The notes: a model not told the origin generated them from the sequence alone. Shown: positions 7,958-18,248, counted from the stretch's first letter. The stretch is 64,000 bases of DNA from Reyranellaceae bacterium (GCA_022844045.1 JALHMM010000002.1:1-64000), one strand, 5' to 3'. Numbers and translations: made by a program.

Positions 7958-8761
7958 ATGAGCGTCGTCGAGACCGAACGCCACGGACAGATCTTCGTGG
8001 TGCGCATGAACCGGCCCGACCGGCTGAACGCGCTGAACCAGGAGATGCGCACCGAGCTGGCCAAGGCGTGGACGGCGTTTCGTCACGACGATGGGCTGGA
8101 GGTGGCGATCTTCACCGGCGCCGGCCGCGGCTTCTGCGCCGGCGAGGATATGAAGGAGACGCTGGCCAACAAGACGCCGGGCGGAAAGAAGATCGACATC
8201 GAGGATCCGTTCATGACCGGCAAGCTGGAAAAGCCGGTGATCGCCGCGATCAACGGCTTCGCCATGGGCGGCGGCTTCATGCTGGTCGAGCGCACCGATC
8301 TGCGCGTCGCCGTGCGCAGCGCGGTGTTCGAGGTATCGGAAGCCAAACGCTGGCTGTTGGGCGGCTACAACCACGGCCACATCGCCAACTTGCCCTATCC
8401 CATCGCGATGGAGATGGCGATGGGCTTCCGTTTCACCGCCGAGCGCTTCCACCAGATCGGCTTCGTCAACCGCCTGGTCGAGCCCGAGCAGCTGATGCCC
8501 GAGGCGATGGGCATGGCCGAGCATCTACTGACCCTGCCGCCGGCCTCGCGCGTCAACACCGTCTACATGATGCGGCAGATGCGGCCCGAGCCCGGCCCCG
8601 ACATGAAGGCGCTGGCCGACGAGTTGCACGATCACGGCGACAAGAGCGACCTGATGGAGTCGCGCGCCGCCTTCGCCGAGAAGCGAAAGCCTAACTTCAA
8701 GGGCTGGAAGGATCCGCAGGACCGCTATCGCATGCCGCAGCGCAAGGCCGTGAAGGCCTAG
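7958..8761 (+). CDS. Enoyl-CoA hydratase/isomerase (crotonase) family protein
   Basis: A 267-residue crotonase-fold protein. The CoA-binding and oxyanion-hole segments are visible: RPDRLNALN, FTGAGRGFCAGEDMKE and NGFAMGGGFMLVERTDLRVA. The usual PE-x-x-LG-x-x-PG stretch carrying one catalytic Glu is replaced by VSEAKRWLLGGYNHG, so the exact reaction (hydration, isomerisation or other) is uncertain. GGAGGG precedes the ATG. It stands between divergent small exported proteins and an unknown gene. Confidence 0.8.
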   Translation: MSVVETERHGQIFVVRMNRPDRLNALNQEMRTELAKAWTAFRHDDGLEVAIFTGAGRGFCAGEDMKETLANKTPGGKKIDIEDPFMTGKLEKPVIAAINGFAMGGGFMLVERTDLRVAVRSAVFEVSEAKRWLLGGYNHGHIANLPYPIAMEMAMGFRFTAERFHQIGFVNRLVEPEQLMPEAMGMAEHLLTLPPASRVNTVYMMRQMRPEPGPDMKALADELHDHGDKSDLMESRAAFAEKRKPNFKGWKDPQDRYRMPQRKAVKA

Positions 8762-8779
8762 CGACGCGCCGGTGCGGGC

Positions 8780-9301
8780 ATGGCCGTCGGGACATATCTC
8801 GCGACAGGCGGCGACGAACGCCTGGTGATCTCGACGATCTGCGCGCACCTGCCGTTCTTCCACGAGGCAGGATTCCAGTTCCGCACCGAGCGGCGGCAGC
8901 GCGTGGCGTTCGCGCTATGGAATCCGGCGACGTGGCGCGGCGAGCGCTGGACGCCGAGTGTCGAGGCGGCGCAGCCGATCGGGTTGCGGTGTGTCTTCAT
9001 CCAGCGCGGCGACGTCGAGCGCGACCCGCAGGACTTCGACGCCACGGCCGAGACTCGCGACGGCGTCGTGAAGATGTCCTGCGAGTACATGCTGTCACGC
9101 GCCCATTGCGTCCATGTCGTGCGGGCGGACCAACCCGCGTCGGTTTCGGCGGCGCGCGGGGTCGACGATGCGCGCAGCATCGTCAATGTTCGCCTGCGCT
9201 TCACCTACGACGGACAAGAGCGCGAGCTGTGGCACGGGCCGCGCCGAGCAGCATTGCGGCGCGTCACGCACGTTGACAAGGCTTCGACGCGCGCCCGATA
9301 G
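8780..9301 (+). CDS. Hypothetical protein
   Basis: A 173-residue protein beginning MAVGTYLATGGDERLV 18 bases after the crotonase stop. Composition looks like a soluble alpha/beta protein (several Trp, Cys and alternating hydrophobic strands such as VNVRLRFTYDG). No signal peptide, membrane segment or family motif is recognised, and the ribosome site is poor. An opposing frame over the same DNA is Ser/Arg-rich and looks like an artefact, so this strand is preferred. Confidence 0.45.
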   Translation: MAVGTYLATGGDERLVISTICAHLPFFHEAGFQFRTERRQRVAFALWNPATWRGERWTPSVEAAQPIGLRCVFIQRGDVERDPQDFDATAETRDGVVKMSCEYMLSRAHCVHVVRADQPASVSAARGVDDARSIVNVRLRFTYDGQERELWHGPRRAALRRVTHVDKASTRAR

Positions 9302-9302
9302 T
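9273..9302 (+). promoter_or_regulatory. Candidate sigma-70 promoter for the ABC/TRAP operon
   Basis: TTGACA at 9273-9278 and GATAGT at 9297-9302 are 18 bases apart, about 60 bp before the binding-protein ATG. The -35 box is perfect; the -10 box matches four of six positions. It overlaps the end of the preceding reading frame. Confidence 0.3.
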
Positions 9303-9361
9303 CGAACTCCTGAAATCAAGAACCTAGCACAAGAACTTTGGGTGTGTTTTGGGAGGAAACG

Positions 9362-11008
9362 ATGATTCGTGGTGTCGCCCGAATTGCGACTCTGACACTG
9401 GCCCTGTTGTTCGCAGCCGTCGTGCCGTCGGCCGCCCAGGAACAGAAAGGCACGTTGGTCTTCGCCGTCGAGTCGCTCGGCGCGCAGACCCTTGATCCGA
9501 TTCTCGAGGCGCGGCCCGGCAACGCCGTCTACCAGGCGGTGATGTACGACTCGCTGGTCGGCTTCAATTTCGAGAAGGGCGGCGTAGGGCCAGGCGTCGC
9601 GGAACGCTGGGAGATGTCGGCCGACGGCCTGACCTGGACCTTCTTCCTGCGGCCCGGCCAGATCTTCCACAACGGCGACAAGCTCACCGCCCACGACGTG
9701 AAGTTCAGCCTCGAGCGGCAGATGAGTCCCGGCTCGGTGGCGTCGATGGCGGCCACGATGCGGCGCACCATCAAGAGCATCGACGTGGTCGACGATCTCA
9801 CCGTGAAGGTGACCACCAGCGCGCCGCAGATCGGCCTGCCCGCGAGCCTGTCGCGCGCCGTGGCGCCCGAAGGCTCGATCATGCCCAAGAACTACATCGA
9901 GAAGGTGGGCGACGAAGGCTTCCGCAAGGCGCCGGTCGGCAGCGGGCCATGGAAGTTCAAGCGCAACGTGCCGGGCGATCGCATCGAATTCGAGGCGGTG
10001 ACGCACAACCATTGGCGCGGCCGGCCGCACTTCAAGGAACTGCATGTGCTGCTGGTGCCGGAGGAAAGCACGCGCGTCGCCATGGTGCGCACCGGCGAGG
10101 CGGCGATCGCCTCGATCGGGCCGGAGACCATGCAGAGCGCGTCTCGCGCCGGCCTCGAGGTGCTGTCGGTGCCGGGCACGATGCAGGCGATCTTCCAGTT
10201 CTACGGCAGCTACCGGCCCGAGGTGAAGGATTCGCCGATCGCCAAGGTTCGCGTGCGCCAGGCGCTGTCGCTGGCGATCGATCGCAAGCAGCTGATCGAG
10301 CACGTCATGAACGGCAAGGCGCGCATCCCGTACCCGTTCTCGACGTTCGAGTACACCGACTACTTCAGCGCCGCCAAATGGGAGAAGTGGGCGCAGGAGA
10401 ACTATCGCTATGACCCGGCGCTGGCGAAGAAGATCCTGGCCGAGGAGGGCTATCCCAACGGCTTCGAGCTGAAGTTCGGCAACATGGCGCTGCCCGGCAC
10501 GCAGTTCATGGTCGATATCGGCACCGCCATCGTCGACATGTGGACCAAGATCGGCGTCAAGGTGACGACCAAACACTACGAGTACGGTGCCTTCGTGCCG
10601 CTGGAGCGCGGAGACCAGGCGCAACTCACCGGCTGGGCCACGATGTACCGCACCGCGGGCCGGCCGGACGCGCAGTGGCGATACAATTCCGCCTTCCAGC
10701 CCGACGGTTCCAGCCAACGCCTGCTGGGCGACAAGGACACATGCGGGGCCGCCTGCGAGGAGTTCGTCAAGCTCTACAGGGCGCTTCTCGACGAGCGCGA
10801 TCCGGCGAAGCGGACCGCCCTGACCGACAAGATGGTGGGGGTGGTGGCCGATTCATGGGTGGTCATCCCACTGATCGAGGGCATGGGCTACTACGCCATC
10901 AATACCAAGAAGGTCGGGCAGTTCGGCGCTATCCCCGGCCGGCACGAGCTGGGCGATGTGTTCGAGCGCATCCCGCGGCCTGAGCAGAAGGCGTGGCCAA
11001 AGAAGTGA
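9362..11008 (+). CDS. ABC transporter substrate-binding protein, family 5 (peptide/nickel type)
   Basis: A 548-residue periplasmic binding protein of the DppA/OppA family. GGGAGGAAACG before the ATG at 9362 fixes the start. The signal peptide runs IRGVARIATLTLALLFAAVV to a cut after PSAAQ. Family landmarks follow: TLDPILEARPGNAVYQAVMYDSL, GVAERWEMSADGLTWTFFLRPG (split here from HNGDKLTAHDVKFSLER) and KVRVRQALSLAIDRKQLI. It captures a peptide or similar small solute for the permeases encoded next. First gene of a long operon running to 18242. Confidence 0.9.
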   Translation: MIRGVARIATLTLALLFAAVVPSAAQEQKGTLVFAVESLGAQTLDPILEARPGNAVYQAVMYDSLVGFNFEKGGVGPGVAERWEMSADGLTWTFFLRPGQIFHNGDKLTAHDVKFSLERQMSPGSVASMAATMRRTIKSIDVVDDLTVKVTTSAPQIGLPASLSRAVAPEGSIMPKNYIEKVGDEGFRKAPVGSGPWKFKRNVPGDRIEFEAVTHNHWRGRPHFKELHVLLVPEESTRVAMVRTGEAAIASIGPETMQSASRAGLEVLSVPGTMQAIFQFYGSYRPEVKDSPIAKVRVRQALSLAIDRKQLIEHVMNGKARIPYPFSTFEYTDYFSAAKWEKWAQENYRYDPALAKKILAEEGYPNGFELKFGNMALPGTQFMVDIGTAIVDMWTKIGVKVTTKHYEYGAFVPLERGDQAQLTGWATMYRTAGRPDAQWRYNSAFQPDGSSQRLLGDKDTCGAACEEFVKLYRALLDERDPAKRTALTDKMVGVVADSWVVIPLIEGMGYYAINTKKVGQFGAIPGRHELGDVFERIPRPEQKAWPKK

Positions 11009-11037
11009 GCTAGCGGCGCGGCGACGGAGCGAGCAGG

Positions 11038-11955
11038 ATGAAGCGCTTCATCGCAAGGCGACTGATGCAGGGCGTCATCCTGCTCTTCATGGTCGCCACC
11101 ATCGTCTTCTTCCTCGGCCGGCTCACCGGCAATCCGGTCGACCTGATGTTGCCGGAGGACGCCACGGCCGAGGACCGCGCCGCGCTCATCAAGACGCTGG
11201 GCCTCGACGAGCCGCTCTTCGACCAGTTCGTGATCTTTGTCGTCAAGGCGGTGCAAGGCGATCTCGGCCAGTCGATCCGCATGAAGCAGCCGGCGACGGA
11301 AGCGTTCTTCAACCGTCTGCCCAATACGCTCGCTATCATCCCGTGGGCGCTGCTGCTGGGCATGGTCATGGGTATTCCACTGGGCGTGGTGGCCGCGCTC
11401 AATCGCGGCGGTCTGCTCGACAGACTCGCCGGCACGGTGGCGGTGCTGGGCGTGGCGATGCCCAGTTTCTGGCTGGGCGTGTTGCTGATCTTCGTGTTCA
11501 GCGTGGAACTCGGCTGGCTGCCGTCGAGTCGAATGGGCGGGCCGGAGCACTACGTGCTGCCGGTCATCACACTGGGCACATTCCTGATCGCGGGCTTCAT
11601 GCGCATCACGCGCTCGGCGATGCTGGAGGTGATGGAGAGCGAATTCGTCAAGCTGGCGCGCATCAAGGGGCTGAGCGAGACCACGGTGATCTGGAAGCAC
11701 TGCCTGCGCAACGCGCTGATCCCGGTGCTGACCCTTTGGGGCGTGTTCGTCGGCAATCTGATCACCGGCGCCATCGTCACCGAGACCGTGTTCGCCTGGC
11801 CGGGCATCGGGCGCCTGACCTATGAGGCGGTGATCTATCGCGACTACCCGCTGCTCCAGGCGGTGATCATCCTGAAGTCGATCCTGATCCTCACGATCAA
11901 TCTCGGCGTCGACATCCTCTACGCCTACGTCGACCCCAGGATCCGGCTGGCATGA
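11038..11955 (+). CDS. ABC transporter permease, DppB/OppB type
   Basis: A 305-residue inner-membrane protein with about six membrane segments. It has the N-terminal RRLMQGVILLFMVATIVFFL helix and the cytoplasmic loop contacting the ATPase (SEFVKLARIKGLSETTVIWKH, i.e. the EAA-like motif), and ends AYVDPRIRLA, the classic DppB-type C-terminus. It pairs with the permease at 12112; a palindromic repeat separates the two. Confidence 0.9.
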   Translation: MKRFIARRLMQGVILLFMVATIVFFLGRLTGNPVDLMLPEDATAEDRAALIKTLGLDEPLFDQFVIFVVKAVQGDLGQSIRMKQPATEAFFNRLPNTLAIIPWALLLGMVMGIPLGVVAALNRGGLLDRLAGTVAVLGVAMPSFWLGVLLIFVFSVELGWLPSSRMGGPEHYVLPVITLGTFLIAGFMRITRSAMLEVMESEFVKLARIKGLSETTVIWKHCLRNALIPVLTLWGVFVGNLITGAIVTETVFAWPGIGRLTYEAVIYRDYPLLQAVIILKSILILTINLGVDILYAYVDPRIRLA

Positions 11956-11975
11956 GCGGGTCACTCGCAACTCTA

Positions 11976-12097
11976 CCTTCCCCCGGAGGGGGAAGGTGCC
12001 CGAAGGGCGGATGGGGGATCTCGAAGACGGACTCCTGCGTTCGTCTTCGACATCCCCCATCCGTCGCTCCGCGCCACCTTCCCCCTCCGGGGGAAGG
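11976..12097. repeat. Dispersed palindromic repeat, family 1 (full element)
   Basis: CTTCCCCCGGAGGGGGAAGG, then GGGCGGATGGGGGATCTCGAAGAC and an inverted partner, closing with a second CCCCCTCCGGGGG hairpin. It fills the space between the two permease genes and ends just before the ribosome site of the second, so it will be in the operon mRNA as a long stem. Confidence 0.9.
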
Positions 12098-12111
12098 GAG
12101 GGGAAAATAGG

Positions 12112-13035
12112 ATGGCCGTAGTCGACCGACCACAACCGGTTGCCGGCGACACACCGCGTCCGTTCTGGCGCTCGCTGCTCATTCTGCGCGGGGCTACGGG
12201 CGCGCGACGCACGGCGCGGGTGCCGTGGATCCCGATCGTCATCATCTCGATCATCGTCGTCATGGCGCTGTTCGCGCCGTTGCTGGCGCCGTACTCGCCG
12301 ATCGACCAGACGCTGCGCGACAAGCTGCTGCCGCCGGCGTGGATGGAGGGCGGCAAGGACAAGTACCTGCTCGGCACCGATCATTTCGGTCGCGACATCC
12401 TGAGCCGCCTGATCCATGGCGCGCGGGTCAGCCTGCTGGTGGCGCTGCTCGCTTTGACCGCCGGCGGCGGCGTCGGCCTCGTCATCGGCGTCGTGTCGGG
12501 CTATGTCGGCGGCAAGGTCGACGCGATCCTCATGCGCCTGGTCGACGCCGCGTTCACTTTCCCCGCGATTCTCTTCGCGCTGCTGCTGGCGGTGACCATG
12601 GGGCAGGGGATGGCCACGCTGGTGATCGCCATATCCCTGCTGCTATGGGCGGGTTTCGCGCGCGTCATTCGGGGCGAGGTTCTGGCGCTCAGACAACGCG
12701 ACTTCGTGCAGCTCGCCAAGGTACGCGGCTGCTCCTCGTTGCGCATCATGGCGACCCACATCGTGCCTAACGTGCTCAACACCTTCATGGTGTTGGTGAC
12801 CTTGAACATCGGCGTGGTGATCATCGCCGAAGCCTCGCTGTCGTTCCTCGGCGCGGGCATCCCGCCGCCGACCCCGACCTGGGGCCTGATGATCTCCGAG
12901 GGACGCGGGCGCATCGCCGAGGCGTGGTGGGTGGCGCTGATCCCCGGCATCGCCATCACCTTGCTGGTACTGTCGGTGAATCTCTTCGGCGACTGGTTGC
13001 GCGACAGGCTGGATCCGAGGTTGCGTCAGCTATGA
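12112..13035 (+). CDS. ABC transporter permease, DppC/OppC type
   Basis: A 307-residue inner-membrane protein. Landmarks are the N-terminal anchor helix (WIPIVIISIIVVMALFAPLLA), HLLGTD-like LLGTDHFGRDILSRLIHGAR, the EAA-like loop (QRDFVQLAKVRGCSSLRIMATHIVPN) and the end [15 protein letters not shown]. It forms the channel with the DppB-type partner. AGGGGAAAATAGG lies before the ATG at the border of the palindromic repeat. The stop overlaps the next gene as ATGA. Confidence 0.9.
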   Translation: MAVVDRPQPVAGDTPRPFWRSLLILRGATGARRTARVPWIPIVIISIIVVMALFAPLLAPYSPIDQTLRDKLLPPAWMEGGKDKYLLGTDHFGRDILSRLIHGARVSLLVALLALTAGGGVGLVIGVVSGYVGGKVDAILMRLVDAAFTFPAILFALLLAVTMGQGMATLVIAISLLLWAGFARVIRGEVLALRQRDFVQLAKVRGCSSLRIMATHIVPNVLNTFMVLVTLNIGVVIIAEASLSFLGAGIPPPTPTWGLMISEGRGRIAEAWWVALIPGIAITLLVLSVNLFGDWLRDRLDPRLRQL

Positions 13036-14021
13036 GTGGCAGTGCCGAGACCATCCTCGACGTCCGCGATCTTCATACCCATTTCTTCCTCCGCCGCGGC
13101 GTGGTGAAGGCGGTCGACGGCGTGAGCTTCACGTTGCGGCGCGGCGAGGTGCTGGGGCTGGTCGGTGAGTCCGGCTGCGGCAAGAGCCTGACCGCGCTGT
13201 CGGTGATGCGCCTGCTGCCCAAGGGTGCCGCGCGTACCGTGCAGGGCGAGATCATCCTCGACGGCGAAAACATCCTGAAGCGCACGCCCTCGCAGATGCG
13301 GGAGATCCGCGGTCGCAAGATCTCGATGGTGCTGCAGGATCCGCAGACCTCGCTGAACCCGGTGTTCTCCATCGGCGATCAGCTGCGCGAGGCGCTGGTG
13401 CGCAAGGTGCCGGCGAAGCTGAAGGAGATCATGAAGCGGGCGGTGGAGGCTTTGCGCCGCGTCGATATCGCCGCGCCCGAGCAACGCATCGGCCAGTACC
13501 CTCACCAGATGTCGGGCGGCATGAAGCAGCGCGTGGTCGGCGCCATCGCCATCTCGGGCGAGCCGGAGGTGCTGATCGCCGACGAGCCGACCACGGCGCT
13601 CGACGTCACTATCCAGCTTCAGTACCTCAAGCTGCTCAAGCGCCTGCAGCGCGAGAACGGCATGGCGATCCTGTTCATCACCCACGACTTCGGCGTCGTG
13701 GCGCGTATGTGCGATCGCGTCGCCGTCATGTACGCCGGCCGCATCGTCGAATGCGGGCCGGTGAAGCAGATCTTCGAAGCGCCCTCGCACCCCTACACGC
13801 GCGCGCTCATCGCCTCGGTGCCCAAGATGACGGGCGCGCGCGGCAGGCTCAACTCGATCGACGGCCAGCCACCGTCGCTGATGGACCTGCCGGCGGGCTG
13901 CCGCTTCGCGTCGCGCTGCGCGCATGTCGAGCAGCGTTGTCTGGATCAATACCCCGGCACGACCCAGATCGGCGCCGATCACACCGCCGATTGCTGGAAG
14001 ATCGGCTCGATAGGACCCTGA
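13032..14021 (+). CDS. ABC transporter ATP-binding protein, DppD/OppD type
   Basis: A 329-residue ATPase starting [11 protein letters not shown], overlapping the permease stop by 4 bases. Walker [10 protein letters not shown]-loop [12 protein letters not shown], signature SGGMKQR, Walker [13 protein letters not shown] and switch His in ITHDFG are intact. The C-terminal oligopeptide-ATPase domain with Cys-rich [14 protein letters not shown] may bind an iron-sulfur cluster, as in other Dpp/Opp ATPases. Its usual partner ATPase is not next but 3.2 kb downstream (17268), after three TRAP transporter genes. Confidence 0.9.
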   Translation: MSGSAETILDVRDLHTHFFLRRGVVKAVDGVSFTLRRGEVLGLVGESGCGKSLTALSVMRLLPKGAARTVQGEIILDGENILKRTPSQMREIRGRKISMVLQDPQTSLNPVFSIGDQLREALVRKVPAKLKEIMKRAVEALRRVDIAAPEQRIGQYPHQMSGGMKQRVVGAIAISGEPEVLIADEPTTALDVTIQLQYLKLLKRLQRENGMAILFITHDFGVVARMCDRVAVMYAGRIVECGPVKQIFEAPSHPYTRALIASVPKMTGARGRLNSIDGQPPSLMDLPAGCRFASRCAHVEQRCLDQYPGTTQIGADHTADCWKIGSIGP

Positions 14022-14028
14022 AGAACCA

Positions 14029-14050
14029 CCTTCCCCCTCCGGGGGAAGGT
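14029..14050. repeat. Dispersed palindromic repeat, family 1 (single arm)
   Basis: One hairpin, CCTTCCCCCTCCGGGGGAAGG, just after the ATPase stop. Only one arm of the longer element is present. Confidence 0.8.
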
Positions 14051-14169
14051 CAAGAGATCGGCGACCATCCTTGCCAAGGCGGTGCGCGGGTTGCAGTCTG
14101 ACGTTTCGTTTGTACCGCGTATGCGTGCTGTCCCTGCCTAGTAGCCAGAACAACCAAGGGAGGAACCGT

Positions 14170-15210
14170 ATGAAGGTGACGAAGTTCGCCGCCGTCGCCG
14201 TGGCGACGATGACGTTGGGGATGGGCGCGGTCGGCGCGCAGCAGAATGTGCGCACCGCGACCTCATGGCCGGGCGGACCGCATCTCGAGCAGTTCGCGCA
14301 CGGCTTCGCCAAGCAGGCCGACGCGCTGACCGCCGGCAAGGTGAAGTTCCAGATCTTCCCCGCCGGCACGATCGGCAGCCCCCTGAAGATCACCGAGTCG
14401 GTGCAGAAGAAGGTGGCGCCCGCCGGACACACCTGGCCCGGCTATGACTGGGGCATCGACAAGGCAGCGGCGATCTTCGGTGGCTATGTCGGCTCGCCGC
14501 CCTCCGAAGCGTTGCTGCACTGGATCTATGCCGGCGGCGGCATCGATCTGTGGAAGCAGTGGCGCATGGAGAAGTTCGGCGTCGTCGGCATCCCCTGCGG
14601 GTCGCACTCCGATGAGATCCACATGCATTCGCGCAAGCCGGTGCGCACGCTGGAGGACCTCAAGGGCCTGAAGCTGCGCACATCAGGGGCCTGGGCCGAG
14701 ATCGCCACCACGCTCGGTGCGTCGACCGTGATCCTGCCGGGTGGCGAGGTCTATCCGGCGCTCGAGCGCGGCGTCGTCGACGCCATCGAATGGGCCACGC
14801 CGGGCATCAACCACAGCCTCGGCTTCCACAAGGTCGCCAAGTACATCATCCTGCCCGGCGTTCATCAGCCGGGCGCGGTGCTGGAGTGCGTCTTCGACAA
14901 GGCGCTGTGGGAGGGCTTCGACGCCAACACCAGGCGGCAGATCGAAGCCGCGGCCAAGGTCTCGACGATCGAGTCGTGGATGGCCATCAACATGATGGAT
15001 ACCGACGCGCTCGAAAAGTACAAGGCCGAGGGCGTCGAGATCATCCGCGTCGAGCAGGCCTATATCGACGGCGTCGCCAAGGCGACGCGCGAGTGGGAGG
15101 ACAAGTACATCGCCTCCGACGGTGGCTGGTTCAAGAGAGTCGTCGAGCACCAGCGCGCCTTCATGGCGCGGTGGAAGGGCGCCACCCAATACCGGTCGGA
15201 GTTCAGGTAG
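14170..15210 (+). CDS. TRAP transporter solute-binding protein, TakP/DctP-like
   Basis: A 346-residue periplasmic protein with a signal peptide ([21 protein letters not shown], cut near GAQQ). Start supported by GGGAGGAACC upstream. The pattern of the oxo-acid type TRAP binding proteins is visible: [67 protein letters not shown] and VHQPGAVLE. These proteins usually bind 2-oxo acids or related carboxylates and hand them to the DctQ/DctM membrane pair. It is the first of three TRAP genes lying inside a Dpp-type ABC operon. Confidence 0.9.
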   Translation: MKVTKFAAVAVATMTLGMGAVGAQQNVRTATSWPGGPHLEQFAHGFAKQADALTAGKVKFQIFPAGTIGSPLKITESVQKKVAPAGHTWPGYDWGIDKAAAIFGGYVGSPPSEALLHWIYAGGGIDLWKQWRMEKFGVVGIPCGSHSDEIHMHSRKPVRTLEDLKGLKLRTSGAWAEIATTLGASTVILPGGEVYPALERGVVDAIEWATPGINHSLGFHKVAKYIILPGVHQPGAVLECVFDKALWEGFDANTRRQIEAAAKVSTIESWMAINMMDTDALEKYKAEGVEIIRVEQAYIDGVAKATREWEDKYIASDGGWFKRVVEHQRAFMARWKGATQYRSEFR

Positions 15211-15221
15211 CAGGACCCAAT

Positions 15222-15248
15222 ACCTTCCCCCGCTTGCGGGGGAAGGTA
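15222..15248. repeat. Dispersed palindromic repeat, family 1 (single arm)
   Basis: CCTTCCCCCGCTTGCGGGGGAAGG hairpin between the TRAP binding-protein and small-permease genes; one arm only. Confidence 0.8.
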
Positions 15249-15274
15249 AAGACTGAGGGGGAGTGCAGCCCGAC

Positions 15275-15814
15275 ATGCGTGCATTGGTGCGGACGGTCGA
15301 CGGCGTGAGCCGTTTCTTCGGCGCGGTGGCGGCGGTGATCGTGATCGTCCTCGTCGTGCTGATGCTCTACGACGTGGTGCTGCGCTATGCCTTCGGCAGC
15401 CCGACGATCTGGGGCAACGACCTCAATACCTGGCTGATGGGCTCTTCTTTCGTGCTGTCGATCGCCTACGCGATGTCGACCGACAGCCACGTGCGCGTCG
15501 ACCTGCTGTATGACCGGCGCACGCGCCCGCGCATCCGCTACTTCGACGTAGTCGGGCTGGCGCTGATCGTGCTGCCGACGGTGGCGTTCCTCACCTGGGG
15601 CCTCTACGACCACTTCATCACGGCCTTCAAGAGCGGCGAACGCTCCGGGACCGGCGGCTGGAATCCCATCACCTGGCCGTTCAAGCTGGTGATGTTCGTC
15701 GGCTTCGCGATGTTCACGCTGCAGATCGTCGCCGAGATCATCAAGCGGATCGCCTCGCTCGCCGGCAGGCCGTTCGAGCCGCCGGAAGAGATCAGCGATG
15801 CGCATGGTGTGTAG
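15275..15814 (+). CDS. dctQ: TRAP transporter small membrane subunit (DctQ)
   Basis: A 179-residue protein with four membrane segments (about residues 13-35, 48-68, 88-108 and 130-155). It contains the family pattern [22 protein letters not shown], followed by [19 protein letters not shown] lies 12 bases before the ATG at 15275; a GTG at 15263 in frame is an alternative but sits directly on that site. DctQ stabilises the large subunit and is co-transcribed with it. Confidence 0.88.
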   Translation: MRALVRTVDGVSRFFGAVAAVIVIVLVVLMLYDVVLRYAFGSPTIWGNDLNTWLMGSSFVLSIAYAMSTDSHVRVDLLYDRRTRPRIRYFDVVGLALIVLPTVAFLTWGLYDHFITAFKSGERSGTGGWNPITWPFKLVMFVGFAMFTLQIVAEIIKRIASLAGRPFEPPEEISDAHGV

Positions 15815-15820
15815 TCGCCT

Positions 15821-15922
15821 CGTCATCCTGAGCGAAGCGAAGGATCTCGCGCTCTCGCGACTGCGCATGGACGTCGTGGCTGATCGCACCACCGCGCGGT
15901 CCTTCGCTGCGCTCAGGACGAC
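15821..15922. repeat. Dispersed palindromic repeat, family 2 (long loop)
   Basis: GTCATCCTGAGCGAAGCGAAGGA on the left pairs with TCCTTCGCTGCGCTCAGGACGAC on the right, around a loop of about 55 bp. It lies between dctQ and dctM and ends next to the GAGGG ribosome site of dctM. Confidence 0.85.
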
Positions 15923-15934
15923 ATCGAGGGTCGC

Positions 15935-17254
15935 ATGAGCTCGCTGTGGATGTTCCCTGCTCTGATCGCCTGCATTCTCACCGGCTTCCCGGTGGCGCTG
16001 ACCATGATGGCGCTGGCGGTGGTCTTCGGCCTGCATTCCTTCGGCTTCGAGGGTCTGCAATACCAGTTCATCCAGAAGATAGAGGAGACGGCCACCGCCC
16101 AGGTGCTGGCCGCCGTGCCGCTGTTCATCTTCATGGGCGCGATGTTCGAGGCCTCGGGTATCGCCTCGCGCCTGTTCGACGCCATCCACATGTGGACGCG
16201 GCGTATCCCCGGCGGCATGGCCGTCGGCACGGTCATCATGTGCGTGATCTTCGCCGCGACGTCGGGCGTGGTCGGCGCCACCGAGACCGTGGTCGGGCTG
16301 CTGGCGATCCCGGCGATGCTGCGCTACGGCTACTCCAAGAGCCTGATCTCCGGCACGATCTGCGCCGGCGGCTCGCTCGGCACGATCATCCCGCCCTCGG
16401 TGCTGGCCGTGGTCATCGGCCCGGTCGCCAGCGCCTCCGTCGGCAACATCCTGCTGGGCATGTTCATCCCCGGCTTCATGCTGGCGATCGCCTACATCAT
16501 CTACATCGTCATCCTGTGCACCTTGAAGCCCGAGTACGGCCCGCGCGTACCGAAATCGGCCGACGAGCCGTCTTTCGGCGCCAAGCTGCTGCTGACCGGC
16601 AAGGTGCTGGTGCCGCCGGTGGTGGTGATCGTCGCCGTGCTCGGCTCGATGATGATGGGCATCGCCACGCCGACCGAGGCCTCGGCGACCGGCGCGCTGG
16701 GCACCGTGCTGCTGGCGCTGGCCTACGGGCGGCTGAAATGGTCGGTGCTGGTCGACTCGACGATGCGCACGGTACGCATCACGGCGATGATCCTGACCAT
16801 CGTGGTCTGCGGCCAGATGTTCGCCGCCGTCTTCGTCGGCTCGGGCGGGCTGCAGACCCTGCAGGACTTCCTGCGCGACTTCGCCGTCGGCCGGTGGGGC
16901 CTGCTGTTCCTGGTGATGTTCATCGTCTTCCTCGCCGGCTTCATGCTCGAGCCGCTGGTGATCATCCTGATGGTGGTGCCGATCACCGCGCCGCTGATCG
17001 AGGCCGCCGGCTTCGACAAGGTGTGGTTCTGCGTGCTCTTCCTGGTGATGCTGCAGACCGGCTACCTCACGCCGCCGATGGCGCCTTCCATCTTCTATCT
17101 CCGCGGCATCGCGCCGCCCGAGATCACCCTGCGCCACATGTATACCGGCATCTGGCCGTTCATCGGCCTGCAGCTGCTGGTCGTTGGCCTGCTGATCTGG
17201 TATCCCAAGTTCGTGACTTGGCTGCCGGACTCCGTGCTGACCGGCGTGCGATAG
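15935..17254 (+). CDS. dctM: TRAP transporter large membrane subunit (DctM)
   Basis: A 439-residue protein with about 12 hydrophobic segments and the DctM landmarks: [67 protein letters not shown] and [13 protein letters not shown]. It is the sodium-coupled transport subunit working with DctQ and the binding protein upstream. GAGGG before the ATG supports the start. Confidence 0.92.
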   Translation: MSSLWMFPALIACILTGFPVALTMMALAVVFGLHSFGFEGLQYQFIQKIEETATAQVLAAVPLFIFMGAMFEASGIASRLFDAIHMWTRRIPGGMAVGTVIMCVIFAATSGVVGATETVVGLLAIPAMLRYGYSKSLISGTICAGGSLGTIIPPSVLAVVIGPVASASVGNILLGMFIPGFMLAIAYIIYIVILCTLKPEYGPRVPKSADEPSFGAKLLLTGKVLVPPVVVIVAVLGSMMMGIATPTEASATGALGTVLLALAYGRLKWSVLVDSTMRTVRITAMILTIVVCGQMFAAVFVGSGGLQTLQDFLRDFAVGRWGLLFLVMFIVFLAGFMLEPLVIILMVVPITAPLIEAAGFDKVWFCVLFLVMLQTGYLTPPMAPSIFYLRGIAPPEITLRHMYTGIWPFIGLQLLVVGLLIWYPKFVTWLPDSVLTGVR

Positions 17255-17267
17255 GGCAAGCGTTGTC

Positions 17268-18242
17268 ATGAGTACCGCACCGCTGCTGCGTGTCGAGAAC
17301 GTGCGCAAGCACTTCGCCTTCACCAAGGGCATCCTGTTCTCCAGGACGCTCGGCCATGTGAAGGCGGTCGACGACATCTCCTTCGAGATCCGCGCCGGCG
17401 AGACGCTGGGCCTGGTGGGCGAGTCCGGCTGCGGCAAGACCACGACCTCGCGCATGATCCTCAATCTCGAGGAGCCGACCGAGGGCCGCATCCTGCTCGA
17501 CGGCGAGCCGATCCACGGCCTGCAGGGCGAGGCGCTGAAGGCGTATCGCACCAAGGTGCAGGCGGTCTTCCAGGACCCCTGGTCGTCGCTCAATCCGCGC
17601 ATGACGGCGAGCCGTATCATCGCCGAGTCGTTGATCGTCACCAAATGGGGCGACAAGGAGAAGATCGCCGCGCGCGTGGCCGAGCTCCTGAAGCAGGTCG
17701 GCCTGCGGCCCGACCAGGCGCAGCAATATCCGCACGAGTTCAGCGGCGGCCAGCGCCAGCGCGTGGCGCTGGCGGCGGCGCTGGCGTCCTCGCCCAAGCT
17801 GATCGTGCTCGACGAGCCGGTCTCGGCGCTCGACGTGTCGATCCGCGCGCAGATGATGAACCTGCTCAAGGACATCCAGGCCGAAGGCAACGTCGCCTAC
17901 CTGCTGGTGGCGCATGACCTCGCCACTGTCCGGCACATGTCCGACCACACCGTGGTGATGTATCTGGGCAAGATCGTCGAGAAGGCGCCGACCCAGGCGC
18001 TGTTCGACGACGTGCGCCATCCCTACACCAAGGCGCTGTTCTCGGCCGTGCTGATCGCGCGCGCCAACCAGGAGGACGAGGAGATCGTCTTGCAGGGCGA
18101 GGTGCCGTCGCCGCTCAATCCGCCCTCGGGCTGCCGCTTCCACACGCGCTGCCCCTACGTCATGCCGCGCTGCTCGCAGGAGGAGCCGCCGTTGCGCGAC
18201 GTCACGCCGGGCCACGCCGTGGCCTGTCATTTGTTCGATTAG
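17268..18242 (+). CDS. ABC transporter ATP-binding protein, DppF/OppF type
   Basis: A 324-residue ATPase. Walker [10 protein letters not shown]-loop [12 protein letters not shown], signature SGGQRQR, Walker [13 protein letters not shown] and switch VAHDL are intact. The C-terminal Cys-rich [11 protein letters not shown] is typical of DppF. The extra N-terminal insert ([23 protein letters not shown]) is usual for the F subunit. It should pair with the D-type ATPase at 13032, although three TRAP genes lie between. The intergenic distance to dctM is 13 bp, so one transcript is likely. Confidence 0.9.
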   Translation: MSTAPLLRVENVRKHFAFTKGILFSRTLGHVKAVDDISFEIRAGETLGLVGESGCGKTTTSRMILNLEEPTEGRILLDGEPIHGLQGEALKAYRTKVQAVFQDPWSSLNPRMTASRIIAESLIVTKWGDKEKIAARVAELLKQVGLRPDQAQQYPHEFSGGQRQRVALAAALASSPKLIVLDEPVSALDVSIRAQMMNLLKDIQAEGNVAYLLVAHDLATVRHMSDHTVVMYLGKIVEKAPTQALFDDVRHPYTKALFSAVLIARANQEDEEIVLQGEVPSPLNPPSGCRFHTRCPYVMPRCSQEEPPLRDVTPGHAVACHLFD

Positions 18243-18248
18243 CAGCCC

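Noticed and set aside
8758-9204. Minus-strand frame opposite the unknown gene at 8780
   Set aside because: Ser/Arg/Thr-rich composition typical of an antisense shadow; the plus-strand frame is longer and more protein-like.
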